DNA of 64,000 nucleotides from contig OX439136.1 of the NCBI GenBank assembly GCA_949318235.1, positions 29,184,168 through 29,248,167 of the forward strand, written 5' to 3'. Numbering within the stretch: the stretch's first letter is position 1; each line of letters begins with the position of its first letter. This DNA comes from Ecdyonurus torrentis. Lineage: Eukaryota > Arthropoda > Insecta > Ephemeroptera > Heptageniidae. The translations under genes were made by a program, and so were the position numbers. Below the pieces are notes generated by a model. It did not search any database. It worked only from the letters and a program-made list of their open reading frames with translations, and was not told the DNA's origin. Below, piece after piece: positions 26,801-36,600 of this stretch.

Positions 26801-29800
26801 GCTCGCCGATCTCTAGCCTGCCCGATTACTTTCATTGGCGTTTAGTATGTTATTTTGGCCAAAATAAGAAAAACTCAAACTTTTTTCCATGTTAACTTAT
26901 GGGAAAAATGTGAAACTAAGAAGTTGCTGCAAATACTCAAATGTTATTATGTGAATGAAAAGAGGTATATGGGAGGTTCAAATTAACAATTTGAAAAGGT
27001 TGATGAAATAACATTAAGTAACTTAAATCTCACTTTTTATGTTTTTTTAACTTCCAGAAATTACAAATTTAACTATAAAAGAAGCAGCTGTGGTGCTTGT
27101 ACTTCCAAGTTGCCTCGCTCGCCGATCTCTAGCCTGCCCGATTACTTTCATTGGCGTTTAGTATGTTATTTTGGCCAAAATAAGAAAAACTCAAACTTTT
27201 TTCCATGTTAACTTATGGGAAAAATGTGAAACTAAGAAGTTGCTGCAAATACTCAAATGTTATTATGTGAATGAAAAGAGGTATATGGGAGGTTCAAATT
27301 AACAATTTGAAAAGGTTGATGAAATAACATTAAGTAACTTAAATCTCACTTTTTATGTTTTTTTAACTTCCAGAAATTACAAATTTAACTATAAAAGAAG
27401 CAGCTGTGGTGCTTGTACTTCCAAGTTGCCTCGCTCGCCGATCTCTAGCCTGCCCGATTACTTTCATTGGCGTTTAGTATGTTATTTTGGCCAAAATAAG
27501 AAAAACTCAAACTTTTTTCCATGTTAACTTATGGGAAAAATGTGAAACTAAGAAGTTGCTGCAAATACTCAAATGTTATTATGTGAATGAAAAGAGGTAT
27601 ATGGGAGGTTCAAATTAACAATTTGAAAAGGTTGATGAAATAACATTAAGTAACTTAAATCTCACTTTTTATGTTTTTTTAACTTCCAGAAATTACAAAT
27701 TTAACTATAAAAGAAGCAGCTGTGGTGCTTGTACTTCCAAGTTGCCTCGCTCGCCGATCTCTAGCCTGCCCGATTACTTTCATTGGCGTTTAGTATGTTA
27801 TTTTGGCCAAAATAAGAAAAACTCAAACTTTTTTCCATGTTAACTTATGGGAAAAATGTGAAACTAAGAAGTTGCTGCAAATACTCAAATGTTATTATGT
27901 GAATGAAAAGAGGTATATGGGAGGTTCAAATTAACAATTTGAAAAGGTTGATGAAATAACATTAAGTAACTTAAATCTCACTTTTTATGTTTTTTTAACT
28001 TCCAGAAATTACAAATTTAACTATAAAAGAAGCAGCTGTGGTGCTTGTACTTCCAAGTTGCCTCGCTCGCCGATCTCTAGCCTGCCCGATTACTTTCATT
28101 GGCGTTTAGTATGTTATTTTGGCCAAAATAAGAAAAACTCAAACTTTTTTCCATGTTAACTTATGGGAAAAATGTGAAACTAAGAAGTTGCTGCAAATAC
28201 TCAAATGTTATTATGTGAATGAAAAGAGGTATATGGGAGGTTCAAATTAACAATTTGAAAAGGTTGATGAAATAACATTAAGTAACTTAAATCTCACTTT
28301 TTATGTTTTTTTAACTTCCAGAAATTACAAATTTAACTATAAAAGAAGCAGCTGTGGTGCTTGTACTTCCAAGTTGCCTCGCTCGCCGATCTCTAGCCTG
28401 CCCGATTACTTTCATTGGCGTTTAGTATGTTATTTTGGCCAAAATAAGAAAAACTCAAACTTTTTTCCATGTTAACTTATGGGAAAAATGTGAAACTAAG
28501 AAGTTGCTGCAAATACTCAAATGTTATTATGTGAATGAAAAGAGGTATATGGGAGGTTCAAATTAACAATTTGAAAAGGTTGATGAAATAACATTAAGTA
28601 ACTTAAATCTCACTTTTTATGTTTTTTTAACTTCCAGAAATTACAAATTTAACTATAAAAGAAGCAGCTGTGGTGCTTGTACTTCCAAGTTGCCTCGCTC
28701 GCCGATCTCTAGCCTGCCCGATTACTTTCATTGGCGTTTAGTATGTTATTTTGGCCAAAATAAGAAAAACTCAAACTTTTTTCCATGTTAACTTATGGGA
28801 AAAATGTGAAACTAAGAAGTTGCTGCAAATACTCAAATGTTATTATGTGAATGAAAAGAGGTATATGGGAGGTTCAAATTAACAATTTGAAAAGGTTGAT
28901 GAAATAACATTAAGTAACTTAAATCTCACTTTTTATGTTTTTTTAACTTCCAGAAATTACAAATTTAACTATAAAAGAAGCAGCTGTGGTGCTTGTACTT
29001 CCAAGTTGCCTCGCTCGCCGATCTCTAGCCTGCCCGATTACTTTCATTGGCGTTTAGTATGTTATTTTGGCCAAAATAAGAAAAACTCAAACTTTTTTCC
29101 ATGTTAACTTATGGGAAAAATGTGAAACTAAGAAGTTGCTGCAAATACTCAAATGTTATTATGTGAATGAAAAGAGGTATATGGGAGGTTCAAATTAACA
29201 ATTTGAAAAGGTTGATGAAATAACATTAAGTAACTTAAATCTCACTTTTTATGTTTTTTTAACTTCCAGAAATTACAAATTTAACTATAAAAGAAGCAGC
29301 TGTGGTGCTTGTACTTCCAAGTTGCCTCGCTCGCCGATCTCTAGCCTGCCCGATTACTTTCATTGGCGTTTAGTATGTTATTTTGGCCAAAATAAGAAAA
29401 ACTCAAACTTTTTTCCATGTTAACTTATGGGAAAAATGTGAAACTAAGAAGTTGCTGCAAATACTCAAATGTTATTATGTGAATGAAAAGAGGTATATGG
29501 GAGGTTCAAATTAACAATTTGAAAAGGTTGATGAAATAACATTAAGTAACTTAAATCTCACTTTTTATGTTTTTTTAACTTCCAGAAATTACAAATTTAA
29601 CTATAAAAGAAGCAGCTGTGGTGCTTGTACTTCCAAGTTGCCTCGCTCGCCGATCTCTAGCCTGCCCGATTACTTTCATTGGCGTTTAGTATGTTATTTT
29701 GGCCAAAATAAGAAAAACTCAAACTTTTTTCCATGTTAACTTATGGGAAAAATGTGAAACTAAGAAGTTGCTGCAAATACTCAAATGTTATTATGTGAAT

Positions 29801-30250
29801 GAAAAGAGGTATATGGGAGGTTCAAATTAACAATTTGAAAAGGTTGATGAAATAACATTAAGTAACTTAAATCTCACTTTTTATGTTTTTTTAACTTCCA
29901 GAAATTACAAATTTAACTATAAAAGAAGCAGCTGTGGTGCTTGTACTTCCAAGTTGCCTCGCTCGCCGATCTCTAGCCTGCCCGATTACTTTCATTGGCG
30001 TTTAGTATGTTATTTTGGCCAAAATAAGAAAAACTCAAACTTTTTTCCATGTTAACTTATGGGAAAAATGTGAAACTAAGAAGTTGCTGCAAATACTCAA
30101 ATGTTATTATGTGAATGAAAAGAGGTATATGGGAGGTTCAAATTAACAATTTGAAAAGGTTGATGAAATAACATTAAGTAACTTAAATCTCACTTTTTAT
30201 GTTTTTTTAACTTCCAGAAATTACAAATTTAACTATAAAAGAAGCAGCTG
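11887..30250 (+). repeat. 316-bp tandem satellite, main unit type (continued)
   Basis: About 58 further copies in the same orientation. The only differences I noticed are single-base indels: loss of C near 12322, gain of G near 12354, loss of T near 12454, gain of A near 13175 and gain of C near 19593. The array ends at 30250 in the middle of a unit, at GAAGCAGCTG, where the transposon begins. Confidence 0.97.
30249..30250. repeat. target-site duplication TG, left copy
   Basis: TG directly outside the left inverted repeat. The uninterrupted satellite unit has this dinucleotide once. Confidence 0.75.
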
Positions 30251-30268
30251 CCCAAGCAAAAATTATCA
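30251..30268 (+). repeat. left terminal inverted repeat, 18 bp
   Basis: CCCAAGCAAAAATTATCA, an exact complement of the right end. Similarity stops after 18 bases. It is the expected recognition and cleavage site for the element's transposase. Confidence 0.95.
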
Positions 30269-30600
30269 TTTTAATTTAATTGGTTGACATTGCAAATGAA
30301 AAGACTTCCCATTGATTTCAAACGACACTGGTAAATATCACTTGACTTTTTTGATGTCAATTCGTGTGAGTCGAGAAAATGTCAAGTGACCAAAAATTGT
30401 CGTTTCATATAAATTGTCTTAGCTATTGGAATTGAATTGACTGATTGAGATCAATTGACATTTTTCAAAATCATGTTGCTTGAAATGAGAAAAATACCAA
30501 TTGATAAAAAATGACACTTCATTTGACAATTGTTCAATAAAATGTTAATATTGCAGCTAAAATACAATTGAAACCTTTTTTAAAAGTAAATATATATCAC
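30269..30600. promoter_or_regulatory. left subterminal motif-rich zone
   Basis: About 330 bp dense in two short words on both strands. TTGAC/GTCAA occurs about seven times (TGGTTGACATTG, ACTTGACTTTT, GATGTCAATTC, ATGTCAAGTGAC, AATTGACTG, CAATTGACAT, TTTGACAATTG). CAATTG occurs at 30452, 30498, 30527 and 30565. CACTA-type elements typically carry arrays of short subterminal motifs bound by an element-encoded protein. I infer the same role here; no binding is shown by sequence alone. Confidence 0.55.
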
Positions 30601-31036
30601 AGGACTCTATTGATAGAAATTTTTACATTATTTTGAATCTTGCATAAATATTATTTGTAATTTTTGGATATTGTAAATGAAAAACCCTTTTTAATTATTA
30701 TAATTTTTTTTTTAATGTTTTAAAAAAATTATAGTTAACATTATGTATTTGTATTATAAGCACAAATGTAAAATTTATAATGTTGTTCAAACCCTCTTTT
30801 ATTTGTAGTATTTTTACAAAGTTTTTAAAAATTAGATCAAGAATTTAAAAAAAAATAATAATAATAATTGAAACTAAATTTTGAAAAACATTAAACAGAA
30901 GCATATATTTTCATTAACATTTTACCATCATATAATACATAAGTCACAAAGCAATCAATATTTTCTGATACATTTTTAACATATATGCATTAAGCTAAAA
31001 TCATGATATGTACAACATATAATTGTATATAATAAA
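30601..31036. other. AT-rich 3' flank of the transposase gene
   Basis: This is non-coding, very AT-rich DNA between the subterminal zone and the transposase stop codon. On the minus strand an AATAAA hexamer (plus-strand TTTATT at 30798-30803) lies about 235 bases past the stop and could be the polyadenylation signal. Nothing else is recognisable. Confidence 0.5.
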
Positions 31037-33604
31037 TTATTTATGCATGTGCCTATTTGGAAAATATGAGAAATATTGTTTATTTTGTTCTATATACATA
31101 TAATACAATTTACGATGCACATTATTTGATCTTAAAACAATTATTTCATCATCAATAAGTGCAATTTTTCTAATATGGTTTGGAAAACATTCAGGGGTTG
31201 GCTCCATAATTAAAGACTTAACAAGCAGTACAAGTTCTTCACCATGACTACTGTATCTTAAAATTTTTTCTATATTATAATAATTATTTTCCTTGCACTC
31301 AAAGAAGCTATCATTGTTTTTTTTATTTTTGCTATAGGAAGCTGAAGTAAAAACAACATTATTTACAATTATCCTGTTGTATTGCAAGGGAATCTCTGAG
31401 TAACCTAAAGATGTTAAGCTTTGTAATTCACTTTCATTTAACACTGCTAAATTACCACTCCCCAGTACTGTAGAGTTACCTACTTTACATGATTTTTTGC
31501 ACTTCAGACCACTAAACAAACTAGAAATAAAACTATCTGTTTCCTCACTAACCTCAATTTCGTAAGCTTGTATGAATGGTTTAAGTGAATTGTAGAGCAT
31601 GTACTTTTTGCAGGTCTGCTGAGCAATGTTACTGGGACCTTTAGCTAACTTTGCCAAGTCTTTATTAGCGTTTTCAAAAACATCGCAAGAATGTGTCCAA
31701 AGTGGACCAAAATTTGCTACGCTCTCTGTGATGTGTCCAGTCAAATGAAAGTTGTAGGTACAACTTGAGGCACCATAAATTTTTTCATAATCTAGAATGA
31801 ATTTACCAATGAGTGCATGAGCTGAGTTGATATCTTCTTGATCCAACTGCTGTTTAGATAATAAAAAGACAGCATGTGATAAAAGAGACAAGTGTTTCAA
31901 GAATCTGCCAGGCAAAATATCTTCAAGTACTGCAAATGCATCGTACAATAGCCAGAGAAGCCACTCGGATGATTTCCATATTGCATTATTATGAATGCTT
32001 TGGATGTTTCGAGGGCTGTTAGATGGTCTTCTTATATTCAATACTTTAGAATCAATAGTTTTTAAAGTACTAGCTTGACCAACATAATATGGCTCTTTAA
32101 CTTTGTTAATCCAAAGCATGAATATATACCTATTAATGCCAAGATATAAAGCATGCATTGGATCAATAGCAATTGATTTTGGAATATCAAATTTTGGAAA
32201 TAATAAGAGAGTGCTTACACCATAAAAGCTCATGACATCAATTTTTTTCAATGACAAATTATTAGCATTTAATTCTGATGCTTCTGTCATACATTTCATT
32301 ACTTTTTTATGAACTCTTTTATTAATTTCTTGTTGGCTATTAGGATATCTTACAAATTTTACTATTTTGCCACTAATTTTCTCTGTTGTAACAAGTTGAC
32401 CAGGATCTTCACACAAAAAGCAAGCCGAGTAAGCTGTATGAGATTTCATATTAAGGCATTTTGCCCGAGCAGGAGAGTCTACAGTAAGACAATTGGCAAA
32501 TATTTTTGTCTCTTTCAGTTTTCCTTTTGGAGTTTTCCATTTTACACCAATTTCAGCAAGTTTACATAACTCATTTTTAACTGGCTTAAGAAACATGTTC
32601 ATATTGGGACAACCTTTGCCATACCATATACCCAACATAAGTGCACTTTGTATTTCAGGTGGCACTTGGTTGACTGCAGTATACAGTGGCCAGGATGACT
32701 TATCACTGGATTCGTGTAGTTGAACACCATCCGTGTTTAACGTAAGAGTAGCTTTATCCATATTAAGTAATTCCTCAGGTGTTGCAATCTGCAATACTGA
32801 TTTTGAATTAACAATCCCTGATATTTTGTTATTTTCTGAAGAGAAGGTGTCTTTTAAATAACTTTGAATGTCCTTGTAGTTGGATTCAAAGGTATTTTTT
32901 AACTGCTCTTCTAGAGAAAATGTAATGAAAAAACTACCACTGGACATGTTACTAGAATCATATTCTGTGTTGCATATACACAATCCTTTATATTTTACAT
33001 TATTTTTTTTAGGATAATTAAAACTCTGTACAATAACTCCACAATTTTCACACAACATGTGTAATTTAGCAGATGGCATAACAGAAAACAATTCCTTTTC
33101 TAATAAGTATTTAGATTCTGGTAAAATATTTTCTTCTAACAAAAAGTTAATTAATTTTATGGTACTGATCATTTGAGAGTCACTAAAGTTATATCTAATC
33201 AACAAATTCAATACTGAAAAGTAAACATCACCATAGGTTTTTTTTGAATTCTTAAGATTACGTTTAAAGTATTTTTTTTTACTTTCAAAAGTATCATTAG
33301 CTTTGTTAAAATGGTTTTCATTACTACTAGCACTATAATCACCATCATCTGAGTCACTATTATCAGACTGAGTAATATCTGAAGTACTGTCATCTGAGTG
33401 TATACTAGAGCTACCAAGTGAGAGATCATCTTCAGTTCCTTCATCCATTTGCACTTCACTTATATTGGAGTTGTCACTCAAGTTGTTTGATGATTCCAAA
33501 TGAATATCTTGCAAATCACGATCAGCAACTTCCGAGAAAGAAACAGTTGCAGTTCTATCTGCAGGAGTCTCTGGAGGTGTTTGATTTTTGTTTCTTTGTT
33601 TCTC
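31037..33604 (-). CDS. transposase exon 3 (catalytic domain)
   Basis: This 2,568-base exon encodes 855 residues and the TAA stop (31037-31039). The acceptor is at 33605. The exon holds the acidic/serine region, the zinc-ribbon-like cysteines and all DDE motifs. There is no in-frame stop or visible frameshift. A TTG codon at 33514 lies inside the exon and is not the start. Confidence 0.9.
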   Translation of the reverse strand, partial: EKQRNKNQTPPETPADRTATVSFSEVADRDLQDIHLESSNNLSDNSNISEVQMDEGTEDDLSLGSSSIHSDDSTSDITQSDNSDSDDGDYSASSNENHFNKANDTFESKKKYFKRNLKNSKKTYGDVYFSVLNLLIRYNFSDSQMISTIKLINFLLEENILPESKYLLEKELFSVMPSAKLHMLCENCGVIVQSFNYPKKNNVKYKGLCICNTEYDSSNMSSGSFFITFSLEEQLKNTFESNYKDIQSYLKDTFSSENNKISGIVNSKSVLQIATPEELLNMDKATLTLNTDGVQLHESSDKSSWPLYTAVNQVPPEIQSALMLGIWYGKGCPNMNMFLKPVKNELCKLAEIGVKWKTPKGKLKETKIFANCLTVDSPARAKCLNMKSHTAYSACFLCEDPGQLVTTEKISGKIVKFVRYPNSQQEINKRVHKKVMKCMTEASELNANNLSLKKIDVMSFYGVSTLLLFPKFDIPKSIAIDPMHALYLGINRYIFMLWINKVKEPYYVGQASTLKTIDSKVLNIRRPSNSPRNIQSIHNNAIWKSSEWLLWLLYDAFAVLEDILPGRFLKHLSLLSHAVFLLSKQQLDQEDINSAHALIGKFILDYEKIYGASSCTYNFHLTGHITESVANFGPLWTHSCDVFENANKDLAKLAKGPSNIAQQTCKKYMLYNSLKPFIQAYEIEVSEETDSFISSLFSGLKCKKSCKVGNSTVLGSGNLAVLNESELQSLTSLGYSEIPLQYNRIIVNNVVFTSASYSKNKKNNDSFFECKENNYYNIEKILRYSSHGEELVLLVKSLIMEPTPECFPNHIRKIALIDDEIIVLRSNNVHRKLYYMYIEQNKQYFSYFPNRHMHK

Positions 33605-36600
33605 CTACGGAACAATAAAATAGTTAATAAAAAAACAAATTTAAACACAATCTGTAACATTAGAATTAGAAAAACCTATTGTAGTTAACCATTTCAAAGA
33701 TTTATTAAGCAAATCCCCCAGTGCATTAGTGTTGTTCATAAACCTGGGTCTTTTGCACCAAAATATGCGCATTCCATTTGAATAACCAAAGTGGATTATC
33801 ATTTTAGGAGCAGAGAACAGTCTTTACAAGCAGCATCAATGAGCATATTAAATTATGTCACTTTCACTTCATTTATAATAGTGGTTGTATATAGATATAG
33901 CTTGCATCTCAAAATATAATAAGACAAATGTTTTAATTTGTTACGCAATATTAAAGTTAAAAATCACAGATATGGCTTATCACAAAATTTTCAGCAACCA
34001 CACTCAGATACACGAGAGAAAGGAATTATTAAAATAAACATGGTCTCTTATGGGGGGAAATTAATAGTAATATATACATATAATTATTTAACATTAGGTT
34101 CCTTTGTAATGTATGTATGTATGTATGTATGTATGTATGTATGTATGTATGTATGTATGTATGTATGTATGTATGTATGTATGTATGTATGTATGATAAT
34201 ACATAAGTTCCTTTATATGTATGTATATGTATGATAAAATATAATATATAGGAACAAACCATCGCGGTTAGTATTAATTACGTTAAAAAAAATTATTTAG
34301 AAAATAGTTGGTAGAGATTAGAGCACGTTGAATTGAAACTTAATAAAACGCGAAATTTTTTTAATTTAAATAGTAAATTGGGACTAGGGATGCAAATCAT
34401 TCTAGGTTGCGCTAGATAGAAATAGACGTTAAAAGGGATGAGGGGTATAGTGTCAATGCAAAATACAATATACCTATCATCTCACGTTCTCACACTACAT
34501 CAAAGGCACAACATTATAAAACAGCATCAGACTTACTCTTGGCCTTAGACCGGTTTCGTCCTTTACCTAGGACTCATTATTATTTTTCAATTCAACGTGC
34601 TCTATTCTCTACCAACTATTTTCTATGTATGATAAAATAGCATTTTTAACTTCTTTTGTCACAACCACACAACACACACAGACCAAACTCGTTACTTGCG
34701 TTCTTCAGTTAATAAGTTACCATACTTACCTAATGTAAATGCCAATTGCTTATTTTCCATTATTTATAACTTTTAATATTAATGAAATGGCTTACAGTCA
34801 ACCGTGGTGAAATGTAAACTCCAATCATGGACAATTAAGGTTTCACTTTTCCCTATCTTGCTAGACACAGAGCACGTTGAAAGAAGCAGGTCTGCAATTG
34901 GCTTTCAATTTCACCCCGTTTGACTGTATAATAAAAAAAATTAACATTCACAGATACCGTTTCAATCCGATACTCGTTATAAGTAAGTGCCTGCAGTAAC
35001 AGATGCTTTTGCTTTTTGGCACACCTTTTGCGTGATGGAAATTACCCGGACCAAAGATATTATAATAAAAGAAGTGTAAGAAAAAAATTGTTGTTAGCAT
35101 ATTTACCTTCTCAAGTCTCAATTTTTCTGCTCTACGATGCCTATACATAGTAGATCTAGGAATCCGACACGGCTGTCCATATTTTTCATATTGTTTATAA
35201 CTTTGACCTATAAAAACAAATTGTTTGTTAATTTAACACAATATCTAGTTACAGGGACCAGGGGCTTATATAGGGAGGGGGTAATCCCCCCTTCCATTCA
35301 TGTTTGAGACAAGGCAAAAAAATGTAAACACTCCAGTGACTTTTTTAAAGCATATAGCTATAAAATATTAAAAATAAATTTTTAAACAAGAAAAAAATTG
35401 TTGTCTCAAGACAGATACCAAGGTAAAATGTGTATCTATTGCCTATTTTAAGATATTTGACTTCTTAGGTCTCTTTTGGTTTTGTGATCAAGAAAACATA
35501 ATAATAACTGCAAATTGCTTAAAAAAAAAAAAAAAAAAAAGCTTCATTCCTTCACAAGAAAGTATGTTTTAGCAAGTGCGTAGACAGGAACACAAAGTTC
35601 TTTGGTAGCACACTTTTGCTGGGGTCTCAGTTTATCTTATCATCAAAACTCTTGGCAAATTAAGTTTGCTATTTAAATAACTAAAGTACTAGCTGAGTAC
35701 AAAATAACATAGGCTAGGAAAATGGAACATTTTGACAGTATAAAAATACTTATCAATTTTTGGAGATCATTGATGTTGTTAACTGATACAATTAGTAAGT
35801 TACTAAATTACTAAGTTTGCAACAAATTTAATAATGACCTAAGAATTGGTAATAGACAACTTGCATGCCGTTTCTTTATGCCGTCTTAAAAATTGCCCGA
35901 GGAAAAATAAATAATATTGGTGCATATAAAGCTTCTTAAAAAATGCTCCTTCATATTTAAAATAATTTTTTAATTTGAAATTTTATTTGAAGTAAAGACG
36001 ATGGCCATTACGCCGAAAGACGGTTCGCGTTTCTTTTGCTTGTTAATTTTTGGAATCGTTGAAACGAGTTCGCACCAACTGAAGACTTCTTTTCAACAGG
36101 CGAAATTTGTAAACAGCTCTGTTGCAAAAAATTAAGATTTTTTAAAAACATCGGCCGTTGAAAGAAATTCTTCAGTTTGTGCGAACTTGTTTGAACGATT
36201 TCCACAATTAAAAAGCAAAAGAAACGCGAACCGTCTTTCGGCGTAATGGCCACCGTCTTATCTTCAATTAAAATTTGAATTTCAAAAGTTATTTTAAATA
36301 TGAAGGAGCATTTGTTAAGAAGTTGTATATGCACCAATATTATTTATTTTTCCTCAAGAATGAGAAAGTCTACACGAAGTTAACCCCTAGGTTTGAATAC
36401 GTCATTTGAAAGAGAAAAAGTAGTATAGATAAACTTGGCATAGGCAATTACCTGGAAAATTGACGTTTTATTTAAAAAAAGAAAAAATAAAAAATTTCAA
36501 TTCCCAACCCTTTGCCGACTATGACGTCATTTCTTTACATCTGATTTTCAATTGTCATCTGGATTTCAAACGATCCCATTGTTGAAAGGTGGCCGTTGGC

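Larger units (their letters stand above)
33605..35106 (-). other. transposase intron 2
   Basis: The intron starts GTAAAT (35106) and ends TTGTTCCGTAG (33605); the TAG of the acceptor closes the exon 3 frame upstream. It contains an ATGT microsatellite, a 328-bp inverted-repeat element and a mariner-like MITE, each listed separately. The rest is AT-rich and featureless. Confidence 0.75.

Noticed and set aside
32309..33459. Short plus- and minus-strand frames inside transposase exon 3
   Set aside because: They are shadows of the 855-codon transposase frame.
33938..34262. 98- and 77-codon frames over the ATGT tract
   Set aside because: They are low-complexity translations (YVCM and YIHT repeats) of the microsatellite.
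36008..36337. 109-codon minus-strand frame
   Set aside because: It lies in the nested foldback and is a by-product of the palindrome; no recognisable protein.
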